This document shows positions 12,855-24,744 of a DNA stretch of 64,000 bases, in pieces. The stretch spans positions 77,058,000-77,121,999 of the forward strand of contig NC_134700.1 of NCBI RefSeq assembly GCF_043290135.1, in the 5' to 3' direction. The notes beneath the pieces were generated by a model. That model ran no database searches and was not told the origin of the DNA. It saw only the letters and a list, made by a program, of their open reading frames with translations. Made by a program: the position numbers and the translations under genes. This DNA comes from Rhipicephalus microplus (lineage: Eukaryota; Arthropoda; Arachnida; Ixodida; Ixodidae). The stretch's first letter is position 1. Each line of letters opens with the position of its first letter.

Positions 12855-13540
12855 TTGGAAAAAACAGGTTCAGCCGGTTCAATTATCGCAAGGCCCAGCT
12901 TCAGCGAGGTAGTGGTGGGACTGGGAGGGGACAAAGCAGCCGGCGTCACAGGTACAAGTAAATCCCAGGTGCAGGACGCTCCAGCTGAAAAGTCACAGCA
13001 TGTGATAATTGCCGGGGACTCGAATTTGAATCGATGCACAGAAGCCATCTAAGAGAGGGTGAGAAGTGACAAGAGGGTTGCAGTAAGGGCGTTCTCAGGA
13101 CGCAAGCTGGAAGCAGTCATGAGGCAAGCGAGCGCAAAATCTAAAACTACAGCTGATAGGCGAAACCTCGTGATAATTTCAAGTGGTTTAAACGACGTCT
13201 TAAATGAAGATACAGCAGGACTAGCAGCTATACTGGCGAAAGGCGTCGATGATATGCGCGCCACTTCTCCTCAGGTACAGGTAGTGATATGCACGATACC
13301 GGAAGTACCGGTGCGTGATAGCAAACTGCAAAGAGCGGTTGTCAACGCAAACCAAGAGATATGGTAGATAAGTCGAGAGAAAGGCTTTGAGGTGGTGGAA
13401 GTAAACAGAGAGGTGCATAGGTGGGGTGGTTTTCAACGAGACAGAATTCACTTCGATGAGCGGCTAGGTCATGAGGTGGGTTGGCGACTTTCAGGACGCG
13501 CAGTAGCTTTTTGGGGGGGCAAGCGGGCCCTTCAGGGGGC
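12855..13540 (+). pseudogene. LINE ORF1 part: SGNH/GDSL-like esterase domain
   Basis: One reading frame, interrupted by stops at about 13,050 and 13,365, carries the ordered blocks of an SGNH hydrolase. Block I reads VIIAGDSNLNR (about 13,000), with serine as candidate nucleophile. A middle block reads VIISSGLNDVLN (about 13,170), the G-x-N-D type. The last block reads DRIHFDERLGHEVG (about 13,440), which provides Asp and His. Such esterase-like domains occur in the ORF1 of CR1-type and related LINEs, where their role is not settled. The upstream segment is charged and coiled-coil-like. I infer a nucleic-acid-associated ORF1 protein in the ancestral element. Confidence 0.65.
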
Positions 13541-13739
13541 AGGATAGCTAGTAACGAGGAAAACAACCAGGGAGAATCTTTGACAGGTGGTTTGGACAGA
13601 TACGATTCCGAAGGGGCACCAGTATCTAAGATAGGTAAAGTCTGGGGCAGAAATTGAAGTAGCCACGAGCGCCGAGCCAATTCAGACATAGGGTATATTA
13701 ACATTTAGGGTGGTAGGAACAGGCTGAATCGGGAAGAGA

Positions 13740-16700
13740 TAGAAGAACAGCTAAAAAAGGAGAGGCCGATGGTAGATGGTTTTGTAGGATTACATCTCAG
13801 GGACATGGAACAACCTCCTAACAATGCGGACTACGCGTGGGAATAATGTAATAGAACAGAAGGCAGCAGAAAGAGGTGGTATTCGGGCATTCCTTCATAA
13901 AAGTACAGACTGACAAAGGGTCAAGAAGAAGTCCAAGGAACATTTATGGCTAAAAGGGAAAGTAGCAGAGTAAATGACACTCCTTGGTTTTGTGTACTTG
14001 TAGACGGCAGCAAAGGCCAGAGAGGAAAACCAGGCAATGGTAGAGTGTATATCAAATGACATTCACGAGTTAGGAGGAAAGTGCGAGATAATTATACTAG
14101 GAGATATGAATGAACACATAGAAAATATAGGTAAGTATACCGACCCAACATGCAAAATGATCATGAATATGTGTGAAAGGCGTGATTTGATCATTTGCAG
14201 CAGTACCGAGAAGTGTGAAGGGCAAAGAACATAGGAGGTAGGAAGGCTTCAGTCGACGATAGATTGTGCACTGATCTCACATAAAATGTATGATAGGCTC
14301 AGGGGAATGCACATAGATGAATGTGCGTCCAGAAGTCTGGGTAGTGATCACAAACGTATCAAGCTAAGTTTTGGAAGAGCAGTGAAAGTGGGAAAAGTGG
14401 GAAGGAGACAAGATGAGCAACTACAGGAAAATTTCTATTCAGGAAGGTGAATAAAAATAGCTACTGAACAAATTGAAAAAGAATCACTGAGGATTACAAA
14501 ACACTGTGGACATACACAAATCTAATTAGACTGTTTGAGCTAGAGTTCGCTAAGGCACGTGACGGGTCACCCCGGAAAAGAGGACACAAACCCAAAAGTT
14601 GGTGGGATGAGGAAGTTAAGAGAGCCATAGAAAAACGTCAGAAAGCCTCTAGAGAACACAAACATGCTAAGCAGCTGGGTGAACCGACAGATTATGTTGA
14701 AATAAAATGAGAAATCTTTCTAAGCTGTAGAAGGGATGCATCCCTTCTGATCAATGAATAGATTAGAAGAAAGGGAGCTTAGTGGCTGGTAGAAGTACAT
14801 AGAAAAGGTAGAAAGGCAGCTGCGAATTTTCGGAACCATCTAAGCTCCCTAAAAAATGAGACTAACCTAGAGCAGAGGTTTATAACTACAGCTCAAGGTG
14901 CTAGGCTAGAAGGGGACGAAGCTATTGAATATATGAGAACAAGGGTGACAGAAAATTTTCAACAAAGAAGTGCTTTATGCGCCACAATAGACAAGGATGA
15001 TTCAGGTGGTGCAATGGCTCCGTTTTCACAACGAGAGTGGGAAGGGCTGAAAAGAGGGTTCTTAGCAGTACATCAACAGGCCCAGGTGGCATTTCAATGA
15101 TGCTGATAAAGACATTAGGTCTGAAGTCAAAGCAGGCTTTGAGAGAGGCAATGAGCAAAATAAATATCGATGGAGAAGTTCCCGATTGATGCCAACTTAG
15201 CAGGATGAGCATGATCTATTAAGGAAAAGGGGACAAAGCTGACCTAAACAACTACTGTCCTATAACAGTGACATCAGTGGTCTACAGGCTGGCGATGCAG
15301 ATTATAAAGGAAAGACTGCAGGCATGGATACAAGATGAGGGGGCGCTGGGGGAACTGCAGAATGGGTTTTGGAAACACAGGACGTTTGAAGACAATCTGT
15401 AATCACTGACGCTGTGCATCGAAATAGCAGAAAAGCAACACAGGCCCCTGTGGCTATCATTTTCATTTTCATCAAAAGAGCGTACGCTCCTTTGATGAAA
15501 ATTAGCATTTTCATCAAAATTTAGCATTTTCTTCAAAGGAGCGTATGATAGCATGGTTCAAGAGGAATTGTGGGGAATACTGGACACACTAGGCGTGGAA
15601 TGTGTAGTCACTAATCTATTAAAGGATATCTATAAAGGGAACAAGGTAATTATAAAGTGGGAAAAACAGGTATCCAAGCCTGCAGAGGTAAAATGGGGGC
15701 TTAAGCAGGGGTGTGTTCTGTCACCTTTATTATTCATAATGTACCTACAAGGATTAGAGGCCAAATCAGAGGGAAGTGGACTGGGCTTCAACCTCTCTTT
15801 CGTCAAACAAGGAAAACTCATTGAACAGCACTACCAGCAATGATGTACGCATATGATATAGTGCTAATAGCCGACAACAAGGAAGATTTGCAGAGATTGG
15901 TGGACATCTGCAGTAATCTGGGAGATAGGTTAGATTTCAGATTCAGTAAGGAAAAATCAGCAGTCATGATTTTTAATGACAGTGAAGGTAGCTAGTTTAG
16001 AATACAGAAGGTCACGCTAGAGATAACATATAAATACAAATATCTGGGCGTATGGATAAGCAATGGGGCCGAGTACCTAAGGGAACACGAAATATACGTG
16101 ACGACTAAAGGTAACAAGAATGCAACAGTGATGAAAAACAGGGCACTGTGGAATTACAATAGATTAGAAGTTGTGAGAGAAATATGGAAATGGGTCATGG
16201 TTCCTGGTCTGACGTTCGGCAATGCGGTCTTGTGCATGAGATCACAAGTTCAAGCAAGAGTAGAAATTAAGCAACGTGGAATAGGTAGGCTTGCCTTAAG
16301 AGCTCACGGGAATACACCAAATCAGGGAGTACAAGTTGATATGGGATGGACATCATTTGAGGGCAGGGAAGCTAGCAGCAAGATAAATTTTGAGAAGCGA
16401 TTGAGAGAAATGGGGAAGGAGCGTTGGGCTAGGAAGGTATTCAGCTACTTGTACATGAAGATTGTCGATACAAAATGGAGGAAGCGAACGATAAAATTGA
16501 CTGGTAAATACTTAGAATACAGCAGAGGGCCAAACCAAAAAGAATTATCGGTTAAGAAGAAGGTGAAGGAAGCTGAGACCGATATGTAGAGAATCGGCAT
16601 GATTAAGAAGTTTGCACTAGAGATCTATTGAACTTTTAGGCAGGAAATTGCCAGGGAAAGGATCTATCATAATACTCGGGGTAGTTCTCTACTGTTTGAG

Positions 16701-16966
16701 GCCAGGACGGGAGTACTGCGAACCAAGACATATCAGGCCAATTACGAAGGGGTAGACACAGTATGCAGTGCGTGTGGAGAGGGGAAGAAACTGCCGAACA
16801 CTTGATAATGTTCTGTAAAGGGCTTCACCCTATTGTTCAGGATGATGGCGCAAAGTACTTCAAAGGACTGGGGTTTAGGGACAGGGAGGGCAAAATAGAC
16901 TTTAAGCGGGTAGAATTAACAAGAAGGAGGTTATCTGTTTGGTGGCTAAAGTCAAGACACGAGTGA
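13740..16966 (+). pseudogene. LINE ORF2: endonuclease, reverse transcriptase, Cys-His tail
   Basis: The endonuclease shows EIIILGDMNEHIENIG (about 14,085) and GRLQSTIDCALISH then LGSDHKRI (14,245-14,365), the APE-type GDxN and SDH blocks. RT blocks follow: PITVTSVVYRLAMQIIKERL (about 15,260), KGAYDSMVQEELW (15,537), VKWGLKQGCVLSPLLF (about 15,690) and a degenerate YADD-type position near 15,850. 16,098-16,589 and 16,763-16,966 are the C-terminal domain, with a Cys-x2-Cys segment (VCSACGEG) and AEHLIMFC at about 16,770-16,815. The frame is broken by many stops and by a local inverted duplication at 15,466-15,501. Not functional. Confidence 0.75.
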
Positions 16967-17329
16967 AAATTAAAACCTTCACTGCAAAGTAAGAATCCTC
17001 AACCTCACTACTTAAGGGAAAAAAATAAATCTAGTTTTTGGTTCAATAAATATTACGGCTTGGTCGCGCTAGCCACCGCCCGATCTAAAGGGTACAGCCA
17101 TATCTATCCATTCATCCATCCATCAATCTTCATTCGGGCGAATGTGTGCCAGAAAAATGACAGGTCAATGTATACAACCTACATGTATGCTTATAACGGA
17201 GAACAGAGCGTCGGCTATCAGTAGTGTGATTGTCTGTGCGAAAATGTCGAATTTCATACAGCAACCATCGAACCCTGCGTGGTTGTCGCTAGTGCTCGCG
17301 TAAGCTCTCGCATATACTTTATACTATTA

Positions 17330-18079
17330 GCGTCCTCCTCGTAATCGCAATAGAATCATCTCAAACAATCGGGAAGCTTTCCGATCAATCACCGGTGTGA
17401 CGAATCTGCGCAAGTTGCACTTACTACAGAAAAGGGCCGTACGACATATTGCGGCTGAACACTATCTGTCCTCTACAAAACTTCTTTTTCTAAAATATGA
17501 TATTCTTCCAGTTTTCTTTTTGTACAACTACAGGCTGATGTTATGCTATAAAGAATTTGTCAAACATTGTACCAATACCACAATACATCTTGCTAAACTT
17601 AGCGTACACAAGTGTTCGACTCACCAGACACAAAGAAGTTTGGACTGTATCCACCCCAATAACTTTTTATGACAATCATTGTCCTACAGACTACCTTCTT
17701 TGTTAAATTTTTAAACCGCGAAGATTTCGATCTTTCCTCTAAACAAAACTGCCAGATTAAACACTTCGCCCAACTGATACATTATCCTCAATCATACATC
17801 TCTCAGAATTTATGCCCATTCTTTCCTTTTTATTATTGCTTTTCATGTTCTTGCCACTTCATGACCATACATTTGAACTACTCTCTTTTTATCTTAGCAC
17901 TGTTTTCATAAAATTTTTTGTATTACTCTTTTGTGATGTTATACCTGTATGTTTATTTTATATTTGTTGTACATGATTGACTGCCATTCCTGCTGCTTTG
18001 TCAACTCGTGAACGGGGTCAGGACCTCGTCAAGCTCTTGAGCTTTCAGTGCTGTACTGCACCTTATCTAAAGGAAATAA

Positions 18080-18172
<93 letters not shown>
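17330..18172 (+). mobile_element. CR1-like LINE 3' end with long (TTGA)n tail
   Basis: A plus-strand frame at 17,397-17,672 reads LHLLQKRAVRHIAAEHYLSS and LFLKYDILPV, the same block as the RT C-terminus of the 47.9-52.2 kb LINE (VLQKKALRHIA, LFIKYNI). An AT-rich 3' UTR follows, then AAATAAA and about 23 TTGA units (18,081-18,172). The tail has the strand expected for a plus-strand element. The element is strongly 5' truncated. Confidence 0.75.
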
Positions 18173-18173
<1 letters not shown>

Positions 18174-18604
18174 CAATGCGGCGTGGTCTAGGACAAATGT
18201 TGCTAACAGTTTTTGTGGCTGAAAACAATTACGCAAAAATAAAACAATAAAGGCGCGTGGCAACGTAATGCGGTGTTTCACGTTGCTCGCAGGCAAGGCT
18301 TTCCCTGACGCGCCACCTGCAAGAATCTTGTAACGTGCCCGTACCAAGTTAAAAGTTCGCTCTATAGATCAATAACGTAAATGGCGCTTCTTCGTGGGAG
18401 AGGATTGGGTGCAACTTGGTATGATCCTCTCAACTGCGTTGTGGTATCTATACTTGTTCAATCGCATGACAAGGTTTGTTCCTTCTTTCAACAATGGACG
18501 TGTGTGCAGATCGAACACTACACTGATTTCTGCATTGTTTCTTGTATTATTTTTGCAGCATTATGCGTAGTTGATATTTGACTACTTAGAAGTTATTTTT
18601 CAAA

Positions 18605-20222
18605 AGTTTATTTGTACTAGTTCAGTGCCATGTGACTGGCGCAAAGCTGCAGTAGTCCTAGCGTTTAAGAGTGGTGAACAGTTGTCCGCCAATGACTACC
18701 GTCCTGTGTCGCTCACATCCATCTCCTGCAACATATAAGAACATGTCTTTGTCAAGCATATCGCCACCTTTCTGTAAAATAAAAGTTACATTAATCCTTA
18801 TTAGCATGTTTTAGGAGGAAAGCCTTAACTGCAACACAGCTTATCGAAGCGATGAATGACTTTTCGACAGCTTTAGTTATGAATGAACAAATTGATGTCG
18901 TCAGCTTAGATCTCACTGAGGCCTTAATGAAGTGCCTCACGACAGAGAACTGTGTAAGCTTCGTTGTGCTGGACCCTATCAACGTCGACTTAAGTGCAAT
19001 AAAGCGTGTCTAAATGACAGGAAGGACTTCGTGAATAATGAAAAATTTATGTCTAGGTCGCTAGAAGTGTTTTCTAGAGTACCACAAGGCTCAGTTCTGG
19101 GACCCTCATTGTTTGTGATATGTGTTAACGTTATCACAGGCATATGAAATCCTCTTGTAAAGTTCAAACTGTTTGCTGATGATTGTTTAATTTACGCGCG
19201 AGTGATTGGTAAGAATGACCAGTTGAACATCGCCTAATGTCTAAAGGAATCACACTCATGGTGTGAAGCTTCAGCAACGGAACTCAATGATTTCAATTAT
19301 ATCGTTACCAACATTTATAGAGAAAAGCCATAATTCCGTTAGAATATTCTATGGGGAATCATACCTTGTTGATAGTTAACGCACATAAGTACCTAGGCCT
19401 CAGAATATAGCATAACCTAAAGTGGCATGCACATATTGAAAACGTGTGTCTGGGGGTTTTACAAAACTTTTTTTTTTGATAAGAAGAAAACACTGGAAGG
19501 TGCAAGTATGGGCGCAAAACTTCTTGCTCTTGAAAGTTTTATATTGTCGGTACTGGAATATACCATGATTGTCTGGAGTCCCCCCCCCCCCCCCCCCGGA
19601 AGGTGCTGGTAAATGAACTTGAACGATTACAACAGCTTGCGGCTCGCTGTATATGCTCAAGATAGAAGCAGAATTACTCTGTCAGAGAACGCTACAACTC
19701 TCTAATCTGGAGACGGTGCACAAAGGCAGGCTTAAAAATGGAATAAAGTTTTTTTTTTTTTTTCAATTTATTGCAGATGGGTTTAAAATATACAGAAGTG
19801 ATTATATACAAGAACCTCGAAAACGAAGCGAGAGGGCAAACCACACACGAGTACACCAGCCTAACATTGCACGAACGAAGATGTACCGTTAGGCTTTCAT
19901 TTCTGATTTAATCGAAAAATGGAATGGGTCGCCGACTAATTTAGTCAATGCGGATCATGTTAACAAATTTGTCCAATTACTTTATTCACAATTATGTGCC
20001 TCACTAATAAGATTATTGCGATTGTTATCATATTGTGTTTGGAGTGCAGGTGTCTTTTCATTTGCATATAGCAGAGCTTTTGATGGATTTGTATATCTGT
20101 GTACCTGGCTTATCGTTTTGAGATGTATAGATATTTGCCTACTTTTTTGTATAAAGTGTGTCGTACTTTCTCTGTAATGACCCTCAAAAGATGGCTGAGA
20201 GTATTTCTAAATAAATAAAATA
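18605..20222 (+). pseudogene. LINE reverse transcriptase relic (CR1/Jockey-like)
   Basis: Disrupted frames give the block SANDYRPVSLTS-like at 18,680-18,720, RVPQGSVLGPSLF at about 19,075-19,115, and LFADDCLIYARV at 19,170-19,205 (the YADD-type catalytic motif with F-A-D-D). Further C-terminal sequence runs to about 19,740. A C-run (19,580-19,597) and a T-run (19,749-19,763) have expanded inside it. The end is AAATAAATAAAATAA at about 20,205-20,222, a typical A-rich repeat tail. Multiple stops mean it is dead. Confidence 0.7.
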
Positions 20223-20593
20223 ATTCATATCTCTGTTACCACTTATTCTCGAACGACAGTGTACAACTCTGACCTTTACAAGGATAAGGTGTCGACATTA
20301 TTCATGTACATACGCACCGATTCCGAAGATGTCATTGACGAATGCACTCCTAAAAGGAAACTGCAATTGGAAATTTCATTTCATCTTTTCTTTCAGTATA
20401 AATTGCTAATGAAGTTAAAACGAGTGATTACTCGGGAAGCTGTTCTGAATTATCACTATAGCATAGACGGCGTGGCATTGTCTCGCCATCATTGCATGTG
20501 CATGGAGGTGTCCCGGCTTGGCAGAGCAGCAGCTTCTGACACTTTACACTGCATGAGTAATTATTCCGCGCTTTCACTGCGGCATGTTCATCT
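20223..20593. other. Unassigned spacer
   Basis: About 370 bp between a LINE tail and a decayed SINE. One plus-strand frame (20,259-20,645) has no recognisable domain. Confidence 0.3.
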
Positions 20594-20822
20594 GTTATGG
20601 TGGTGGTCATGGCGATTGACTGCTCAGCCGAAGGTGGCGGAATGAAATCCCGGCTGTAGCGGCTGTATTTTGGGTGGAGGATGAAATGCTAGTGGGAGGG
20701 GTACTTAAATTTAAGTGCATGGTAAAGAACATCATGTGGTCGAGAATACCGGTGCCCTCCACTAAGGCGTCTTTTGTAATCACGTGGTTTGGGGACGTTA
20801 TACTCCAACAGTTAATAATAAA
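20594..20822 (+). mobile_element. Old, degenerate Ruka-type SINE
   Basis: Recognisable remains of the same SINE: GAAATCCCGGCTGTAGCGGC (box B side), GTAAAGAACATCATGTGGTC (consensus GTTAAAGAACCCCAGGTGGTC), GGTGCCCTCCACTAAGGCGTC and TTTGGGGACGTTATACTCCA. Divergence is much higher than in the other copies, so it inserted earlier. No clear target duplication could be read. Confidence 0.75.
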
Positions 20823-20939
20823 ACGTTGTGACCTGCCAGGCATAAGAGCATTCAAAATTTGCAGCTATAATTTTCTTTTATCGCTTACTGCGTGGCACGT
20901 GAGGTGTCGGGTGCATCGTCACTTTGTGATCGCGCGCAG

Positions 20940-21145
20940 AGGTGCCTCGTGGTGATGACGGGGCCAGTGGTGGATGCGGCCGAGGTGCACTCGCTGCTTG
21001 CCCACTACAACCTCAGCGTCGAGGTGTTTGAGTCCGCCGCCCGTGACGTCATCATCGAGCACCTGGTCTGGCTGGCTGCGCATGGCGACCTCGTACCAGC
21101 GCTCAGGATCCACCGCAACGTCGCCACTCCAGATTCGCAATCCAG
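20940..21145 (+). CDS. Candidate internal exon of a host gene (unknown function)
   Basis: An open, GC-rich segment reading RCLVVMTGPVVDAAEVHSLL and ending ATPDSQSR. It has an AG acceptor before 20,940 (CGCGCGCAG) and a GT donor at 21,146 (CCAG followed by GTGTGT), giving a 206-bp exon that enters in phase 0. Composition contrasts sharply with the AT-rich flanks and resembles tick protein-coding exons. The peptide looks alpha-helical (EVFESAARDVIIEHLVWLAA) and I do not recognise its family. The acceptor has a poor pyrimidine tract. No partner exon was found in the window, so it may belong to a gene extending beyond it, or may be a chance open segment. Confidence 0.4.
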
Positions 21146-23400
21146 GTGTGTGGGCAGTAATCACAAGTTGTCTACGTCAGCGTTCCAGTGCGATTCAATT
21201 TTTGTCGCGCCACCAATAAATTGTGAAAATTACATGCGCTCACAGAAAATAATTCAAAGTTCTTCAATGATACGTATTGCGAAACTCCCTATAGCCCTCA
21301 TGTATTGAAATACACACACGTCTTTTCGTCGAAATCACGTTGGTCTGCTGACTGTCACGTCATCTGTTCACCAAAAAAATAATCTAATAAACGCTGAAGA
21401 CGACGCGAGTATTGCACGTTGCGTTGAGCAGCTTGAAAGAAGAGCACTGAGAGGGTGGCACCGTGGCGTTTTGGTGTTTTGTATTTATTCTCGCAGATGG
21501 CGCGACGATCTGCAGGTACGTACAAAATTTACTACGGTTATGTTCGGGCTTCGGAACGCAGTTTCGCAACTGCTAATATTGAAGAAGTCTGACTTTACTT
21601 AGCAAGTGCGATGAAGAAGTATTACACCAAGGCTCCGGCCCGAGCGCATGGGCGTACAGCTGGACAGCGAGGAAAAGGAGCAAAATAGAACAGCTGGTTC
21701 CGCAACGCAGTTCGTTTGACCAGATTTCTGGTTTCAGATGCTTAAGCTGCACTTGTTGAAGGTGCACCTATTTGTTTGCATAGGCATTGGTAAAATGGCA
21801 AACATGTCGATTGAGGCAAAGATGGCTATCAACTAGCCCATATCAGAATAAAAATTTTCACATGACCCTTCATTTAGAAGGCGTTGAAACTTCGGTTGGT
21901 CAAAAAAATGTGATTTTTAGATTTTGCAATCATTCGCTGGGTAGTTTTGTAGATAGAATTCAGTCTACGTGTTTTTTTAAATCCTTGCAAATTCTTCAGC
22001 CATAGCCTTTTGTTAACATTGTGTTAGAGCCAAAAGTTTCAAAATAGTTCTCGAAAGTCTCCCCCTCCTTAGGAACGCAAGTCATAGATGCCGTGCACGT
22101 GGATGTGACATTAGCAGTATTATAATCGTTGTGACCTCGCTATATTTACGTCGAGCACGTAGACAGTTTCGCTGTCATCCTCCGTTGTTACGATGTCTGC
22201 TGCAACACAGTCACAAAACGTTCCGATGCAAGTCAAGCACGTCAATCACAGATGAAGATGGCATTGGATTTATTGCGATGTAAAGTCACCTGCGCGTATA
22301 CATCAACTCGATACAGTAGAGCACTAGCGCCAGTCAAGGGGGGAGGGAGTAAGGGGGGGGGGAGCAGGCTGGTGGTATATATACCACTTGCAGCGTCTCT
22401 TCTTTAGATTTATTCTACAAACACCAACTTTGGAGCCGAACCAAAGCATGGAAACAAAGTACAACAGTACAACGAGTTTTTCGCATGAAAAGACGCTCTA
22501 GAACAAGAATTTTTCTGAAACGCTACGAGTCCCGACGGTGCCTACTTATGTCGACAATTCAGTGGAAGTCATTGAAAATGAGGTATACTCTAAAAAAATC
22601 GAGTATTTGGGGAGTGCCTCTGCTACACAAGAATAATCGCCCTCTAGTTTGAGTACTTTCCTCGCGTTGTCACCACTGTTCCGGTAGTTCGCGGTCGCGA
22701 TCGGCGCACGCGTAATCAGTGTGACATAGCATTCCCAACAGGAAAGTAGACGGCACCGCGTTTTCAAGAAAGGAACCGCGACGCGAGCCAGTCACATAAC
22801 GTACATATTTGATGTTGAGCAGAACTACTCCCTGTATACTCCAATTCTTTATATAGTGTATAAATCCGACTGCTCGACCATGATTGTGTTATTTAGTGCC
22901 CTAAAAAGACTAAGGCCTAATAAAGGTTACGTTTCTGAAAAGAAATTGACCACCCTGGCAAGAGGTGTGTGAACCGCCTCGCGACTTTTGTGCATACGCC
23001 AGCGTGTGCCATGTTTTAGCGCATCGTGGCTCGATATCTTTCACCTTCTTCCTGGTCAAGTTGCAACCTGTTCGCGGCAATTCGCACTCACCTTTTGGTG
23101 CACAAAAGTATACTGCTGTGTCACTAGTTCCTTTCAATGCACAGTTTAGCAACATTGGTGGTGCTCTAGTCTTGTATATATGGGTGCTCTAAACTAAAGC
23201 AGTATTCGGTTTTCTTGTGGTATGGTAGCTTGTCTACTCAGTTCTTCATGGCCCCAGGCTCCGACACCACATGGGCGACGAATTTTAATGAAGGCGTTAT
23301 TTCGCCTGCAGCCACGCCACCCCGTCATACGCTTCTGCAGCATCACCCTACCGCCTCTATTTTTGCTCTAGCAGGGCCACCTACGAGCTCCATGGCCGCA
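21146..23400. other. Unassigned region
   Basis: About 2.25 kb without a recognised domain. It has a G-rich run (about 22,338-22,363) followed by a perfect 16-bp palindrome GTGGTATATATACCAC at about 22,373. The short plus-strand frame 23,215-23,418 is proline- and alanine-rich and might be the start of a decayed retroelement, but this is not supported. Confidence 0.3.
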
Positions 23401-23599
23401 ATAGTTTCACATGTTTGAGAGCTTTGTTTCAACCTCCGGAGCATCTAACTTTACGCCCGAACGACGCAAAGCCCTCCTGCGATAGTCTGGGAATTGAAGA
23501 TCGGTGTACTTGTTCACACTGCCACCCCACGTCTCCAAAACACCTTCTCCCGGGGTTCCACCACCACTGAGACCGATGAGGTCAAGAACACTGCTTCTT

Positions 23600-24730
23600 G
23601 GGCGAGTTGAAAAATTATAGCTTAATAAAATATTTGTGCCGCACCTCTGTCAAGGAATAAAAAAGAGGATACAAGATAGGGTGCAAGTTTAGCAACTAGT
23701 TTTTTATTGAAAATCTGCTCTTCATGTATACATCCTTGGCGACGTGACATTATCAGTGCATTGAGGAATTCAAGGAGAGCATTTCTTTCTCTGGAAGCAA
23801 TAATGGCGGTGAGCTGACACAGTTATCCCCTTCGATGGTCAAGGGCTTTGCTTCGTTGATTTCACGAGTGCACTTATCTTCGGGCCGGCTGATTATGATA
23901 AATCTTGAATACATAGGTCAACAACCACGGTCATTGCTATGTGTGGACAAGTGCCCATCTTTGTATTGAGCTCCGTTTTATTTGTGCTCGCGTAATCGAT
24001 CATTCATACAATGGCCCATTTCGCCTATGTATTTCTCGCCACATGTCAGTAGCAACATGTACACCATGCCTACGACGCATGCCACGAAAGGATGGCGGTG
24101 TTCTTTCCGGCATTTTGCCGGCTTTCTAAAGGCTGGGTTGGTTTCGCTTACACAATTGGCTTAGCGTAACTGGTGCTAGAAAAACCACCTTTACGCAACC
24201 TCTCCTGCTACTTTCTTCAGCTGGTGGGAGACCTTGTGTATATACTGGATTACCGCCATTTTCTCCTTTCTTCTAGATGTCGAGGCTGGTTCATCAATCG
24301 GGGGGCGAGCTTTCGTCCGCACTTTGCCCGCCATAGAGACGAGCACCTGCGTAGGGTGCCCAGCCATACCCAGCCTTGCTGCTTGTTCTTGCCGGCTGGT
24401 TTCCACTGTGGCAATACATGATTTCCGCATGGCATTTGTGAAGCAGAGGTTGACTATACCGCGCTTCACCAACTTTGAATGGGATGAATTGTACAGCAAA
24501 AGTGGCTTGTTGGCTCGGGGGTTAAAGGCCCAGCATGCGTGTTCCTTGCCAAAAGTTAGTCGAAGATTGAAAAAGTGCACAGCATTGTCTACCGGTAGTT
24601 CATGGGTGAAAACGAGTGGGGCGACGCAATTCCTGAATACTTCTAAAATTTCTGCTTCTTGGTCATTGTGGCCTAGGGCTTTGTCACAGATGATTATGTA
24701 GTCGTCGACAAATCTAAAAATTCTTATCAC
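23600..24730 (-). pseudogene. Penelope-like element: RT C-terminus plus GIY-YIG domain
   Basis: The minus-strand frame 24,191-24,730 reads FRFVDDYIIICDKA (RT catalytic VDD), FTHELPVDNAVHFFNLRL and VIQYIHKVSHQLKKV, the order seen in Penelope-like retroelements. Downstream (24,120-23,960) lies a GIY-YIG block: VVGMVYMLLLTCGEKYIGEM then NDRLREHK. The C-terminal segment continues to about 23,800 (REINEAKPL). Stops interrupt the GIY-YIG part, so the endonuclease is dead. The element is 5' truncated at about 24,730, where it abuts gypsy gag sequence. Penelope-like elements carry the GIY-YIG nuclease for target-primed insertion; here I see only the relic. Confidence 0.75.
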
Positions 24731-24744
24731 AAAAAGTTGGCCGC

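Larger units (their letters stand above)
12541..17127 (+). mobile_element. Decayed LINE with SGNH-type ORF1 and endonuclease-RT ORF2
   Basis: A nearly full-length but dead non-LTR retrotransposon. Order: a charged coiled-coil-like segment (12,559-12,765), an SGNH/GDSL-like domain (about 12,855-13,540), an APE-type endonuclease (about 13,740-14,400), a reverse transcriptase (about 14,560-16,100), a C-terminal region ending in a Cys-His segment (to 16,966), then a short 3' UTR with an AATAAA-like signal and an ATCCATCC-like tail near 17,127. The RT motif GLKQGCVLSPLLF resembles L1-like or related groups; the exact clade is not determined. Numerous stops and small indels are present. The 5' boundary is approximate. 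Confidence 0.8.

Noticed and set aside
18081..18172. Shared tail between Ruka SINE (ATCA) and the TTGA-tailed LINE as proof of a SINE-LINE pair
   Set aside because: In their own orientations the tails are reverse complements (ATCA against TTGA), so they are not the same 3' end.
18063..18347. Asn-Gln-Ser-Ile repeat peptide, minus strand
   Set aside because: It is the reverse reading of the TTGA tail of a LINE.
24234..24701. 155-codon plus-strand frame
   Set aside because: It lies antisense to the Penelope-like RT frame, whose catalytic and downstream motifs are clear.
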